From Pseudomonadota bacterium (GTDB lineage: Bacteria; Pseudomonadota; Alphaproteobacteria; Rhizobiales; Hyphomicrobiaceae), in contig JAEZRM010000095.1 in the NCBI GenBank assembly GCA_023412805.1, positions 103,827 through 167,826 of the forward strand: a DNA stretch of 64,000 nucleotides, in the 5' to 3' direction. Below, one piece after another: positions 39,474 through 47,702 of this stretch. The notes below the pieces were generated by a model that saw only the letters and a list, made by a program, of their open reading frames with translations, did not search any database and was not told where the DNA came from. Each line of letters begins with the position of its first letter. Position 1 is the stretch's first letter. The position numbers and the translations under genes were made by a program.

Positions 39474-40313
39474 CTACTCGCGGAAGCGACCGTCGATGTA
39501 CATGCGCCAGAGCTTCTCGCCGATCATGCAGTCGCTCCGCTCGGGCGAGGGAACGGACATCTGCGTGCGAATGAAGCGCGGCTCGTCGTCGTGCCCGGGC
39601 TTCAGGTTCGCAATTTCCAGAATGAGCTTGCGCCGGATCGCGGGACCGAACTCGGAACGTGCGCGCACGGGAATGACGAAACTCCCGAACCCGCCGATGA
39701 CGCAGTCCGTGTAGTACTTGTCGAGATCGTTGATATCAAAAAAGCCGGACCTCTGGTTCGGCTTCAGGATGATCGGGAGGCCGTTGATGACAATGCCGTC
39801 CTTGACAGCACGGTCGCGGGCAACCTCAACCGGGCCGCCCGAATTATTGGGCCCATCCCCTGATACATCGATGACCTTGCGCGTGCCCTTGAAGCCCTGC
39901 GTGCCGAACTGGCGGGCCGAGAAATCGATCGCGCCGGAAAGCGACGTCATGCGCTCGCGCGAGATCGGCATTTTTTCCAGTCTGGCGGCGAAAGCCTCAA
40001 TCGCCTCGGGGCTGTCGATCAGTGTCCAGGGCATGACGATCTGCTGAATGAGCTGGCCCGCCCATTCCACGTACATGAGCGCAATGCGCCCCGTGCCGCC
40101 ACTGCTGATCGCTTTCCAAACTTCAGGATCGCGCAGGGCGTTGACGTAGCCGTCGCGCTGAAGCTGCTGCTCGTCGAGATCCATGGACCAGGAAACGTCC
40201 ACGGCCAGCACGAGCTCGAGATCCACTTGCTCGTCGGCGCGCAACGGCGCGATGGCGCCGAAGGTCACCACCGCAGCGAGCAAAGCCACTATGCACGATC
40301 GAAATGCCCACAT
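39474..40313 (-). CDS. DUF1194 domain-containing exported protein (VWA-like)
   Basis: A 279-residue protein of unknown function. A signal peptide (residues 1-26, core CIVALLAAVVTFGAIAP, cut after LRA) leads to a von Willebrand A-like domain with a MIDAS motif: VDVSWSMD supplies DxSxS, and a later DVSGDGPNNS fits the third metal loop. The region ISRERMTSLSGAIDF may give the Thr or Ser ligand. It probably binds divalent metal and a protein partner in the periplasm. Many alphaproteobacterial genomes carry it as a single gene. Confidence 0.8.
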   Translation of the reverse strand: MWAFRSCIVALLAAVVTFGAIAPLRADEQVDLELVLAVDVSWSMDLDEQQLQRDGYVNALRDPEVWKAISSGGTGRIALMYVEWAGQLIQQIVMPWTLIDSPEAIEAFAARLEKMPISRERMTSLSGAIDFSARQFGTQGFKGTRKVIDVSGDGPNNSGGPVEVARDRAVKDGIVINGLPIILKPNQRSGFFDINDLDKYYTDCVIGGFGSFVIPVRARSEFGPAIRRKLILEIANLKPGHDDEPRFIRTQMSVPSPERSDCMIGEKLWRMYIDGRFRE

Positions 40314-40448
40314 GCGCCAATCGACGCATGAACGACTTGCAGTGGCAAATCACGATTCGTTTTACGCACACGCGGCGTTTCACGCGATGCGTCCTCGCGC
40401 GCCGGTGCCGCCGAACGAATGCCATACATCGCGCCAGCATGGCGCCAA

Positions 40449-40475
40449 TTCAGACTTCAGACTTCAGACTTCCAG
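40449..40475. repeat. Heptanucleotide tandem repeat TTCAGAC
   Basis: Three perfect units of TTCAGAC (40449-40469) are followed by a partial TTCCAG. The stop codon of the GyrI-like gene (40464-40466, minus strand) lies inside the third unit. Confidence 0.7.
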
Positions 40476-40997
40476 CTCGAGTTCCGCATCGCAAACATGG
40501 AGGAGTTTGCGCGGGTCGGGCTCGGTGCGGATCGGGACACAGAGTTGCGTCAGCCACTCGCTCTTCGGCGTTTTCGCCGGATCGTTGAGGTAGATCTCCA
40601 TGAGCGGGCGGGAGCTATCGACACGAAGCTGCTCCGCCTCCGCCCACTGGGAGCACATGTAGCGGAAGCCGTCGCTGATCTGTCCGTAACAGCCTGTGAG
40701 AAATCCCTGAGCATATGCGCCCCCCGGCGTCACCTTACGGATGATCCCAAGTTCGGGATCGGCACGGAGGCCGGGCACGAGTTCGACGCAGGCGTCATAG
40801 CGCAGCGCCGCGGCATCCGTGGATCGCGCGCGGTCATGGACGATGCCGAACGCACGCGGGCCGAATTTGCGCAGATCATGCGCATCGAGCCAGCTGAGCA
40901 TCGTCCCCCAAGCATCCTTCACGGACCGGTCGTATGGCCCCACAGACCGGAAATACAGTACGGGCGTCGGCCGCAAATACACAAAACGAATATCCAC
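40464..40997 (-). CDS. GyrI-like (AraC effector-binding fold) small-molecule binding protein
   Basis: A 177-residue stand-alone protein with the GyrI/SOUL-like fold. Visible marks are the N-terminal PTPVLYFRSVGPYDRSV, the central YDACVELVPG, the GGAYAQGFLTGCYGQI turn, and the C-terminal RPLMEIYLNDPAKTPKSEWLT, which matches the usual 'EIYLNDP..TP.E.L.T.L' ending. Such domains bind small hydrophobic or cationic compounds. The start is GTG at 40997, with GGAGG placed five bases ahead; an upstream in-frame GTG at 41009 is within this ribosome site. The C-terminus ends in a tandem repeat. Confidence 0.75.
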   Translation of the reverse strand: MDIRFVYLRPTPVLYFRSVGPYDRSVKDAWGTMLSWLDAHDLRKFGPRAFGIVHDRARSTDAAALRYDACVELVPGLRADPELGIIRKVTPGGAYAQGFLTGCYGQISDGFRYMCSQWAEAEQLRVDSSRPLMEIYLNDPAKTPKSEWLTQLCVPIRTEPDPRKLLHVCDAELELEV

Positions 40998-41101
40998 AAT
41001 CCCCTCCACCGATACGCGGGTGGCGTCGACCCCGACACCACACGCGCTGGGATAGGAGTAGTACGAATTGATTTAATGCCGTTTAAGTTACTCCGGAGAC
41101 T

Positions 41102-41929
41102 TCATTTCAACTTGAAGCCACGCGCGTTAACGAACCGGCCGAAGTCGGCGCGCTCGGGCTCGGCGTACTGACGGGCCTTATCCTCTGACCAGCCATACGA
41201 ATCGCTCGTCCCGAACAGGGCGACATTGCGCTGCTGACGGTAAGGAAACACGCCGTTGCGGCGGCGGTCATAGCGCGAAACAATTTCTTTCGTGCAATCC
41301 CGGTAACGGTCGCGATGGAGCGTTGCCCCGAGTGGCAGGCGCAAGCTGATGTGGGATGGGCTCTGGGGCCAACCGAAACCAAGGCCCGCGACCGGGAATA
41401 CGTAATCGGGCAGGCCGAGCAATTCGCTCACCTCTTCGGCATGGTTGCGGATCACACTGATCGGGCAGCAGCCGAGGCCCGCCGCCTCGGCCGCGAGCAC
41501 GAAAGTCGAGAGAGCGATGCCGGCATCCACCGCCGCATTGAAGAAGGCATCGAGGTGATCGTTCGCGAAAGGGAGGCCCGTCCAGTCGTGCACCTGCCGC
41601 TGGCGGCGATTGTTGCCGATAAAGACCAGCAGATGCGGCGCCTTGGGGATCCAGTCCTGGTCGGCGAGCAGGGTATTGATGCGGTCGCGGATGGCCTTGT
41701 CTTCGACGATCAGGATATCGCGCTGCTGGAGGTCGCTCTTCGAGGGCGAGGCGAGCGCGAGCGCGGCGAGAGCATTGATGAGCGCCGCCGGCACAGGCTC
41801 GTCGCGAAAGCGCCGGCAGACACCCCGAGAGGCAAGCCCCCGCAGGAAGTCCGAATTCTCGATCTCGGGGGCTACCGCATCGGCGAAATCGCCGTAGCGA
41901 TGGTCGAGCGCTTCCTTGATGCTTCTCAT
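41102..41929 (-). CDS. NfsA/Frp-like nitroreductase family oxidoreductase
   Basis: A 275-residue FMN-dependent oxidoreductase. The FMN-binding region shows RGVCRRFRDEPVP (residues about 35-47) and ALASPSKSDLQQRDILIV. FIGNNRRQRQV is the segment seen in NfsA/Frp-type flavin reductases, and GLGCCPISVIRN lies in the dimer core. The C-terminal tail has YDRRRNGVFPY and is longer than in NfsB. It may reduce nitroaromatics, quinones or flavins with NAD(P)H; physiological substrate unknown. It sits three bases downstream of the UDG stop on the same strand, so the two are probably co-transcribed. Confidence 0.82.
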   Translation of the reverse strand: MRSIKEALDHRYGDFADAVAPEIENSDFLRGLASRGVCRRFRDEPVPAALINALAALALASPSKSDLQQRDILIVEDKAIRDRINTLLADQDWIPKAPHLLVFIGNNRRQRQVHDWTGLPFANDHLDAFFNAAVDAGIALSTFVLAAEAAGLGCCPISVIRNHAEEVSELLGLPDYVFPVAGLGFGWPQSPSHISLRLPLGATLHRDRYRDCTKEIVSRYDRRRNGVFPYRQQRNVALFGTSDSYGWSEDKARQYAEPERADFGRFVNARGFKLK

Positions 41930-41932
41930 TTG

Positions 41933-42820
41933 TTATTTCCCTCGGGAGGCCAGCAGGCGTTCCTGTATGGCCAGCAGGTCGCGCCAGGCAAGGCGCTTGC
42001 CGATCGGCGTGCGCAGGAGATAGGCCGGATGCAGCGTCGGCATGGCCGGGATCTTGCGGCCGCCGGCTTCCAGCTCCCGCCATCGACCGCGCGTGCGCAT
42101 GATGCCGCCCTCGATGCCAAGGAGCGCGATCGCAGCCGGGCCACCGAGCGTCATGAGCACATCGGGCGCGACAAGCTCGATCTGACGCTCCAGAAAGGGC
42201 CGGCAGATCTGCACTTCCTGCGGCGTTGGCGTGCGGTTTCCGGGCGGGCGCCAGTACACGACATTGGTGATGTGCACGTCGTCCTCGGTCAGGCCGATCG
42301 CGGCGAGCATCTTGTCGAGAAGCTGCCCGGCGCGTCCCACGAAGGGCTTACCCGCCAGATCCTCCTCACGTCCCGGCGCCTCACCCACGATCATCACCCG
42401 CGCATCGGCGCGCCCGCGAAAGAAGCACAGCGACTTCGCCGTGGCCTTGAGCGCGCACCCGTCGAAACGCTCCAGCACGGACCTGAGCTCGTCGAGCGTC
42501 GCGGCCTTCCGCGCCGCCTGCCGCGCGGATTGGGCTGCCGCATCGGGCGCCGCAGTCGGAAAGCGCCGCGGTGCCTCGCGCGCCGGCATCTGGCTTTGAT
42601 TGCCGGCCGCCGGCGGAGATCCGCGAGGGCCTGCTGCTGGCGATGGGGGTGCGGCAGCGACGGGTGCCTCGGCCTTTGGCAGCGCGAAGGCCTGTCCTGG
42701 CACGGCCTCGTCGCGCGCGAGCCAGTCGGTCCCGCTCTCGTCGAGCGCACCGTCCACCCCCATCTCGCGCCACCACGCGAGCAGGGTCGCCATCCCGGGC
42801 CGATCCTCCTCATCGATCAT
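41933..42820 (-). CDS. Uracil-DNA glycosylase, family 4-like
   Basis: A 295-residue protein. Residues 1-105 are low-complexity, rich in alanine and proline. The catalytic domain has motif 1 GEAPGREEDLAGKPFVGRAG, NVVYWRPPGNRTPTPQE and HPAYLLR (motif 2). In classical family 4 enzymes four cysteines hold a 4Fe-4S cluster. Here only Cys122 and Cys206 fall at such places; the first Cys of the CxxC pair is Phe119 and the third is Trp190. The cluster is therefore probably absent or altered. It removes uracil from DNA. The start at 42820 was chosen on the acidic MIDEED start; an ATG at 42832 is equally possible. Confidence 0.85.
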   Translation of the reverse strand: MIDEEDRPGMATLLAWWREMGVDGALDESGTDWLARDEAVPGQAFALPKAEAPVAAAPPSPAAGPRGSPPAAGNQSQMPAREAPRRFPTAAPDAAAQSARQAARKAATLDELRSVLERFDGCALKATAKSLCFFRGRADARVMIVGEAPGREEDLAGKPFVGRAGQLLDKMLAAIGLTEDDVHITNVVYWRPPGNRTPTPQEVQICRPFLERQIELVAPDVLMTLGGPAAIALLGIEGGIMRTRGRWRELEAGGRKIPAMPTLHPAYLLRTPIGKRLAWRDLLAIQERLLASRGK

Positions 42821-42967
42821 GGGCGGCACCATAGCGCCTGGGCCCCGCGTTGGCATCCCGCACGGTGCACAGGGCGTTGCGCGAGCAGCTTGGTGCTTGA
42901 CCATGCTTGCACGCCCGACCTATCGAACACGGGAAGCACACTGGAATGGATCGAAGGACAGCGCACG

Positions 42968-44650
42968 ATGACCGACGAGCAGACCGAGCTGCCGCCGCGC
43001 GAAGGCATGGAGTTCGACGTTGTGGTGGTGGGCGCGGGCCCGGCAGGGCTTGCGACCGCGATCCGCCTGCGCCAACTCGCGGCCGAGCACGGTCAGGAAG
43101 TCTCGGTCGTGGTGCTGGAGAAGGGCTCCGAGGTCGGTGCACACATTCTCTCTGGCGCGGTCATCGACCCCGCCGGCCTCAATACGCTGATCCCGGATTG
43201 GAAGGAAAAGGGCGCGCCTCTCGAGACGCAGGTCACGGAGGATCGCTTCATCTATCTCGGGCCCGCCGGTGAGCTGCGCCTGCCGAACATCGGCATGCCC
43301 CCGTTGATGAACAATCACGGCAACTACATCGGCAGCCTCGGCAATCTCTGCCGCTGGCTCGGCGAGCAGGCAGCCGAGCTCGGCGTCGAGGTCTATCCAG
43401 GTTTTGCCGCTTCCGAGGTGCTGTACGACGAGGAGAACCGCGTCGTCGGCGTCGCGACGGGCGACATGGGTGTCGGCCGCGATGGCCAGCCGACAGACAA
43501 TTTCACGCGCGGCATGGAGCTGCGCGGCAAGTACACCGTCATTGCCGAGGGCGCGCGCGGCTCCCTGGCGAAGCAGCTCATCACCCGCTTTGCCCTCGAT
43601 GGCGACAGCGATCCGCAGAAGTACGGTATCGGTCTCAAGGAGCTGTGGGAGGTCGCGCCCGAGAAGCATAAGCCGGGCCTCGTTCAGCATACGCTCGGCT
43701 GGCCGCTCGACGATGCCACGGGCGGCGGCTCGTTCCTCTATCACTACGGCGAGAACCTCGTCTCCGTGGGCTTCGTTGTCCACCTCAACTACCAGAACCC
43801 CTACCTCGCGCCCTTCGAGGAATTCCAGCGCTTCAAGACGCATCCCGCCATTCGCGACGTGTTCGCGGGCGGCAAACGCATCGCCTACGGCGCGCGCGCC
43901 ATCACCGAGGGCGGCTGGCAGTCCATTCCCAAGCTCACGTTTCCGGGCGGCGTTCTCGTCGGCTGTTCCGCAGGCTTCGTGAACGTGCCGCGCATCAAGG
44001 GCTCGCACAACGCCATCCTCTCCGGCATCCATGCGGCCGAAGCGGCCTTCGAGGCGATCGTGGCCGGGCGCCAGCACGACAAGCTCGACACGTACGAGAC
44101 GGCCGTGCGCACGGGCCCAATTGCCAAGGACCTCAAGTCCGTCCGCAACGCCAAGCCTCTGCTCTCGCGCTTCGGCACGCGCATCGGCACGTTCCTTTCG
44201 GGCGCCGATATGTGGCTCAATACGATCATTCCGGGGACAGGCCTCGGCTACACGCTGCGCCACGGCAAACCCGACAGCGCCACGCTCAAACGTGCTTCGC
44301 AAGCCAAGAAGATCGAATACCCGCGCCCCGATGGCGTGCTGACGTTCGACCGCCTGACGAGCGTGTCCTTCTCGGCGACCAATCACGAGGAGAACCAGCC
44401 GGTCCATTTGACGCTCAAGGATCCGACGATCCCGATCGCGCACAATCTTCCCGAATACGCCGAGCCCGCGCAGCGCTATTGCCCGGCCGGCGTGTACGAA
44501 GTCGTCGACGGTGACGACGGCAGGCCGCGCTTCCAGATCAATGCGCAGAACTGCGTCCACTGCAAAACGTGCGACATCAAGGATCCCGCCCAGAACATCA
44601 ACTGGGTCGTGCCCGAAGGCGGCGGCGGGCCGAACTATCCGGGGATGTGA
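42968..44650 (+). CDS. Electron transfer flavoprotein-ubiquinone oxidoreductase
   Basis: ETF-QO passes electrons from fatty-acid and amino-acid dehydrogenases, via ETF, to ubiquinone at the inner membrane. The 560-residue protein has the FAD motif VVVGAGPAGLATAIRL (residues 19-34), the GGWQSIPKL quinone-side segment, and the C-terminal 4Fe-4S motif, where CPAGVYE supplies one Cys and NCVHCKTCDIKDP the other three. The length agrees with mitochondrial and bacterial homologues. The ATG at 42968 is preceded by AAGGACAGCGCACG. It is divergent from the UDG gene. No etfAB genes are nearby. Confidence 0.95.
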   Translation: MTDEQTELPPREGMEFDVVVVGAGPAGLATAIRLRQLAAEHGQEVSVVVLEKGSEVGAHILSGAVIDPAGLNTLIPDWKEKGAPLETQVTEDRFIYLGPAGELRLPNIGMPPLMNNHGNYIGSLGNLCRWLGEQAAELGVEVYPGFAASEVLYDEENRVVGVATGDMGVGRDGQPTDNFTRGMELRGKYTVIAEGARGSLAKQLITRFALDGDSDPQKYGIGLKELWEVAPEKHKPGLVQHTLGWPLDDATGGGSFLYHYGENLVSVGFVVHLNYQNPYLAPFEEFQRFKTHPAIRDVFAGGKRIAYGARAITEGGWQSIPKLTFPGGVLVGCSAGFVNVPRIKGSHNAILSGIHAAEAAFEAIVAGRQHDKLDTYETAVRTGPIAKDLKSVRNAKPLLSRFGTRIGTFLSGADMWLNTIIPGTGLGYTLRHGKPDSATLKRASQAKKIEYPRPDGVLTFDRLTSVSFSATNHEENQPVHLTLKDPTIPIAHNLPEYAEPAQRYCPAGVYEVVDGDDGRPRFQINAQNCVHCKTCDIKDPAQNINWVVPEGGGGPNYPGM

Positions 44651-44726
44651 GGCGGGTATTCATTCCCGCCTGCGGCGCGAAAGGGGCTGTTTTATAGTTG
44701 CGCGCCTCTGGCGCGACCGCAAACGA
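44650..44726. terminator. Stem-loop and degenerate repeat between convergent genes
   Basis: AGGCGGG (44650-44656) pairs with CCCGCCT (44665-44671) right after the ETF-QO stop. A stretch with GGCGCGAAAGGGGCTG and GCGCGCCTCTGGCGCG follows and resembles the outer end of the dispersed repeats, but without the long arms. It probably terminates transcription from both sides. Confidence 0.5.
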
Positions 44727-45521
44727 TCACCGCACGGGCAATAACTCCGGCCGGTACTCGAAGTGCATTGTATCGTAGTGGTACCACTTACCGCCCCAGA
44801 TGAAGCCGTGCTTCTCGAAGACGTCCACAATCTCCTGCGGAATGCGATTGCGGTACACGGGCTGGCCATCCGCACCGGGCTTGCCCCAACGCCAGTAGTC
44901 CGCCTGCTTGATCGAGATGTCGATCGCAATACCGAGACCGTGCGGACTCACGCGCTCCGTCCCTGCAATGGGCCGGCAGTTGTAGGTGCCGGCGGGCGGG
45001 AAGAGATAGGCGTCGAACCGCGCCGGCAGGCGATCAAGCTCGGCCGAGACCTCCGCCAGCCGCTCCGCGACGCCGTTGACGCGCGTCACCTGGAGGGCTT
45101 TTCCCCATTTTTTAGGCAGCCACACCACGGGAACGAGGTTCTTGCGCACTTCATCACGCAGGCAGTCCCCGTAGATGGCCGTGAAGAACGCGTTGTTGCG
45201 CACCCGTCCCGGATCGACATCGCGGGCAGGTGGCGGCGCGAGGCCGAGGGGGTAGGGCTGAACCAGCATGTCCTTGAGATCCGGGGCATCCAGGCGGGCA
45301 GCGGGCGTCTTGGGGCCGAGGCCGTCATCGAGCGGCATGCGCTTGCCGTCTCGCCACACCAGAGCGTTGCCGTCGCGCCGCGTCAGGAGTTCCGGGTAGG
45401 CCGCGATCAGACGGTTCGCGACTGCCGCAATTTCTGGCACCTCGGCATAGGCTGAACCCGGCAGCTGTAGATTATGACCGACGAGCAACGCCAATAAAGC
45501 TATGCTTTTCCTGCATATCAT
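44727..45521 (-). CDS. Exported M15-family D-Ala-D-Ala carboxypeptidase-like protein
   Basis: A 264-residue protein with a signal peptide (residues 1-26, IALLALLVGHNLQLPGSAYA). The C-terminal domain carries zinc-peptidase marks of family M15: SPHGLGIAIDIS with the His and Asp ligands, and DTMHFEYRPEL with the last His. The N-terminal 120 residues are not assigned; one Cys pair (GDCLRD and YNCRPI) may form a disulfide. It should trim peptidoglycan peptides in the periplasm. The ATG at 45521 was preferred to one six codons upstream because it gives a standard n-region. Confidence 0.82.
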   Translation of the reverse strand: MICRKSIALLALLVGHNLQLPGSAYAEVPEIAAVANRLIAAYPELLTRRDGNALVWRDGKRMPLDDGLGPKTPAARLDAPDLKDMLVQPYPLGLAPPPARDVDPGRVRNNAFFTAIYGDCLRDEVRKNLVPVVWLPKKWGKALQVTRVNGVAERLAEVSAELDRLPARFDAYLFPPAGTYNCRPIAGTERVSPHGLGIAIDISIKQADYWRWGKPGADGQPVYRNRIPQEIVDVFEKHGFIWGGKWYHYDTMHFEYRPELLPVR

Positions 45522-45713
45522 CGCGCCAGCTCGCTCCACTTAGACCTTCGTCGTACGACTGCCCACGCACAGCCGGGCGATCACGATCGCTTTACGTCAC
45601 CGATTAAGCTGCTAAACTTTGCCGCAAGTACGATCCAGACCGAAGCCTGTCGACCCGTACCCGGGGTGTTGCCGAGCGGCATCATGCGTCCCAGGCGCTG
45701 GAGTATCGCACCG

Positions 45714-46958
45714 ATGGAGGCGGATGACGATCAGGGAGCCGAGGCTCCCGCCGCGCAGTTGGCACCCGCGATGGCCCCGGGAATGCCGGACTGCGCCGCA
45801 CCCATCCAGCCCGTGGCTTTCCGCAGCGAACCCACGATCACGCCGCCGCCCTTGGATGCCGATGTGCGCCCCCGGACGCTCGAGCGAACTGGCGAGCGCG
45901 CGCACGAGCGGACCGGCGACCGTCATCAAACTTCACCCACGTACGGCGCGCTCGATCTCGGCACGAACAATTGCCGTCTGCTTGTCGCACGGCCCTCGCG
46001 CCGCGGCTTCCTCGTCGTCGATGCCTTCTCACGCATCATCCGCCTCGGTGAAGGCGTATCGACCAGCGGACGTCTCTCCGACGCCGCGATGCACCGCACC
46101 ATCGAAGCGCTGAAGGTCTGCGAGGCGAAACTGCGCAAGGCCAATGTCGCACGCTCACGCCTCATTGCCACGCAGGCCTGCCGCGTCGCCGCCAACGGTG
46201 ACGAATTCCTCGACCGCGTGCGCCGCGATGTCGGCCTCGAAATCGAGGTCGTCTGTCGCGAGACGGAGGCGCGCCTCGCCGTCTCGGGCTGCGCCGCGCT
46301 CATCGACAAGCACAGCGATCTCGTTCTCGTCTTCGACATCGGCGGTGGGTCTTCCGAGCTCATCTGGCTCGATCTCAACCGTCGCCGCGATGGCTGGCGT
46401 CGCTCCATGGCCGACCGCATCGAAGCACAGCACTGCATTGCCGCCTGGACCTCCCTGCCTCTCGGTGTCGTCACGATTGCGGAGCGCTTCGGCGGCCGTC
46501 ATGTGGACGAGGACACCTTCGAGGCCATGGTCGACTACGTCGGCGAACTGCTGGCTCCCTTCGAGCGCGAGCACGGCTTCCGCTCGCGCATGCACAATCG
46601 GCGCGTGCACATGCTCGGCACATCAGGGACCGTGACCACCGTCGCGGGCATCCACCTCGGTCTCCCACGCTATGACCGCAATCGTGTCGATGGCTGCTGG
46701 CTGCGCTCGAGCCAAGTGCGCACGGTTACGGCGGACCTCCTCTCGCGCGGTTATGATGCCCGGGTTAGCGAACCCTGCATCGGCCGCGACCGCGCCGACC
46801 TCGTGCTCGCCGGCTGTGCCATTCTCGAAGCGCTCATGCGCATGTGGCCGTGTGATATGCTGCGCGTCGCGGATCGCGGTTTGCGCGAGGGCATTCTCGC
46901 GACGCTCATGGCCGAGGATGGCGTGTTCCGCTCCTCGCGACGGGACTTCGGGCAGTAA
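45714..46958 (+). CDS. Exopolyphosphatase/pppGpp phosphatase family protein (Ppx/GppA)
   Basis: A 414-residue ASKHA-fold phosphatase. The first 80 residues are low-complexity and probably disordered. The core begins at YGALDLGTNNCRLLVA (phosphate-1 loop), and the second loop is VFDIGGGSSELIWL; the catalytic Glu is likely in CRETEARLAVSG. The C-terminal helical domain of the long Ppx is missing, so this is the short type. It may hydrolyse polyphosphate or pppGpp. The start is uncertain: ATGs at 45684 and 45666 are in frame. It abuts rlmE with no gap, so the two are coupled, an arrangement common in Rhizobiales. Confidence 0.85.
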   Translation: MEADDDQGAEAPAAQLAPAMAPGMPDCAAPIQPVAFRSEPTITPPPLDADVRPRTLERTGERAHERTGDRHQTSPTYGALDLGTNNCRLLVARPSRRGFLVVDAFSRIIRLGEGVSTSGRLSDAAMHRTIEALKVCEAKLRKANVARSRLIATQACRVAANGDEFLDRVRRDVGLEIEVVCRETEARLAVSGCAALIDKHSDLVLVFDIGGGSSELIWLDLNRRRDGWRRSMADRIEAQHCIAAWTSLPLGVVTIAERFGGRHVDEDTFEAMVDYVGELLAPFEREHGFRSRMHNRRVHMLGTSGTVTTVAGIHLGLPRYDRNRVDGCWLRSSQVRTVTADLLSRGYDARVSEPCIGRDRADLVLAGCAILEALMRMWPCDMLRVADRGLREGILATLMAEDGVFRSSRRDFGQ

Positions 46959-47699
46959 ATGACCACGAGTGGCAAGGGTAAAGGCAAGAGCCCCGGCAGC
47001 GGCGGCTCCTCGGCCAAGAATTTCGGCGATGCGCGCAACCTCACCGTGCGCCTCAAGACGGCGCGCAAGCGCTCGGCCTCGTCGCAGCGCTGGCTCGAGC
47101 GCCAGCTCAACGATCCCTACGTCGCGGCCGCCAAGCGCGAAGGCTGGCGCTCGCGCGCGGCCTTCAAGCTCATCGAAATCGACGACAAGTACAAACTTCT
47201 GAAGCCCGGTCATCGCGTCGTCGATCTCGGCGCGGCGCCCGGCGGCTGGACGCAGGTCGCGGCCCTCCGTGTGAAATCGGTTGAAGGACGCGGCCAGGTG
47301 ATCGGCATCGACTACCTGCCTGTGGACACCATTGCAGGCGCCGCGATCCTGGAGCTCGACTTCCTCGATGAGGACGCGCCGGACAAGCTCAAGGCCCTGC
47401 TGCGCGACGGCGGTGCGGATGTCGTGCTCTCGGACATGGCGGCGCCCACGACCGGCCATGCCAGCACGGATCACCTGCGCATCATCGCCCTTGCCGAGGT
47501 GGCGGCGCAGTTCGCAGCCGAAGTTCTGGCGCCGGGTGGCGCGTTTCTCGCGAAGGTTTTCCAGGGCGGCACCGAGCGGACGCTGCTCGACATGCTGAAA
47601 CGCGATTTCGCCATCGTGCGCCACGTCAAGCCGAAGGCGAGCCGCTCCGATTCCGCCGAGCTGTACGTGCTCGCAACCGGCTTTCGCGGCCGCCAGTAG
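46959..47699 (+). CDS. rlmE: 23S rRNA (uridine-2'-O-)-methyltransferase RlmE (FtsJ)
   Basis: This enzyme methylates U2552 of 23S rRNA on the 50S subunit using SAM. The protein has 246 residues. The SAM site is RVVDLGAAPGGWTQVA, followed by VLSDMAAPTTGH. The K-D-K-E catalytic set is visible as Lys in RAAFKLIEID, Asp in LSDMA, Lys in FLAKVFQGG, and Glu in SAELYVLA. The first 45 residues are basic and glycine/serine-rich, likely an RNA-contacting tail. The ATG directly follows the Ppx/GppA stop codon. Confidence 0.95.
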   Translation: MTTSGKGKGKSPGSGGSSAKNFGDARNLTVRLKTARKRSASSQRWLERQLNDPYVAAAKREGWRSRAAFKLIEIDDKYKLLKPGHRVVDLGAAPGGWTQVAALRVKSVEGRGQVIGIDYLPVDTIAGAAILELDFLDEDAPDKLKALLRDGGADVVLSDMAAPTTGHASTDHLRIIALAEVAAQFAAEVLAPGGAFLAKVFQGGTERTLLDMLKRDFAIVRHVKPKASRSDSAELYVLATGFRGRQ

Positions 47700-47702
47700 C
47701 GC

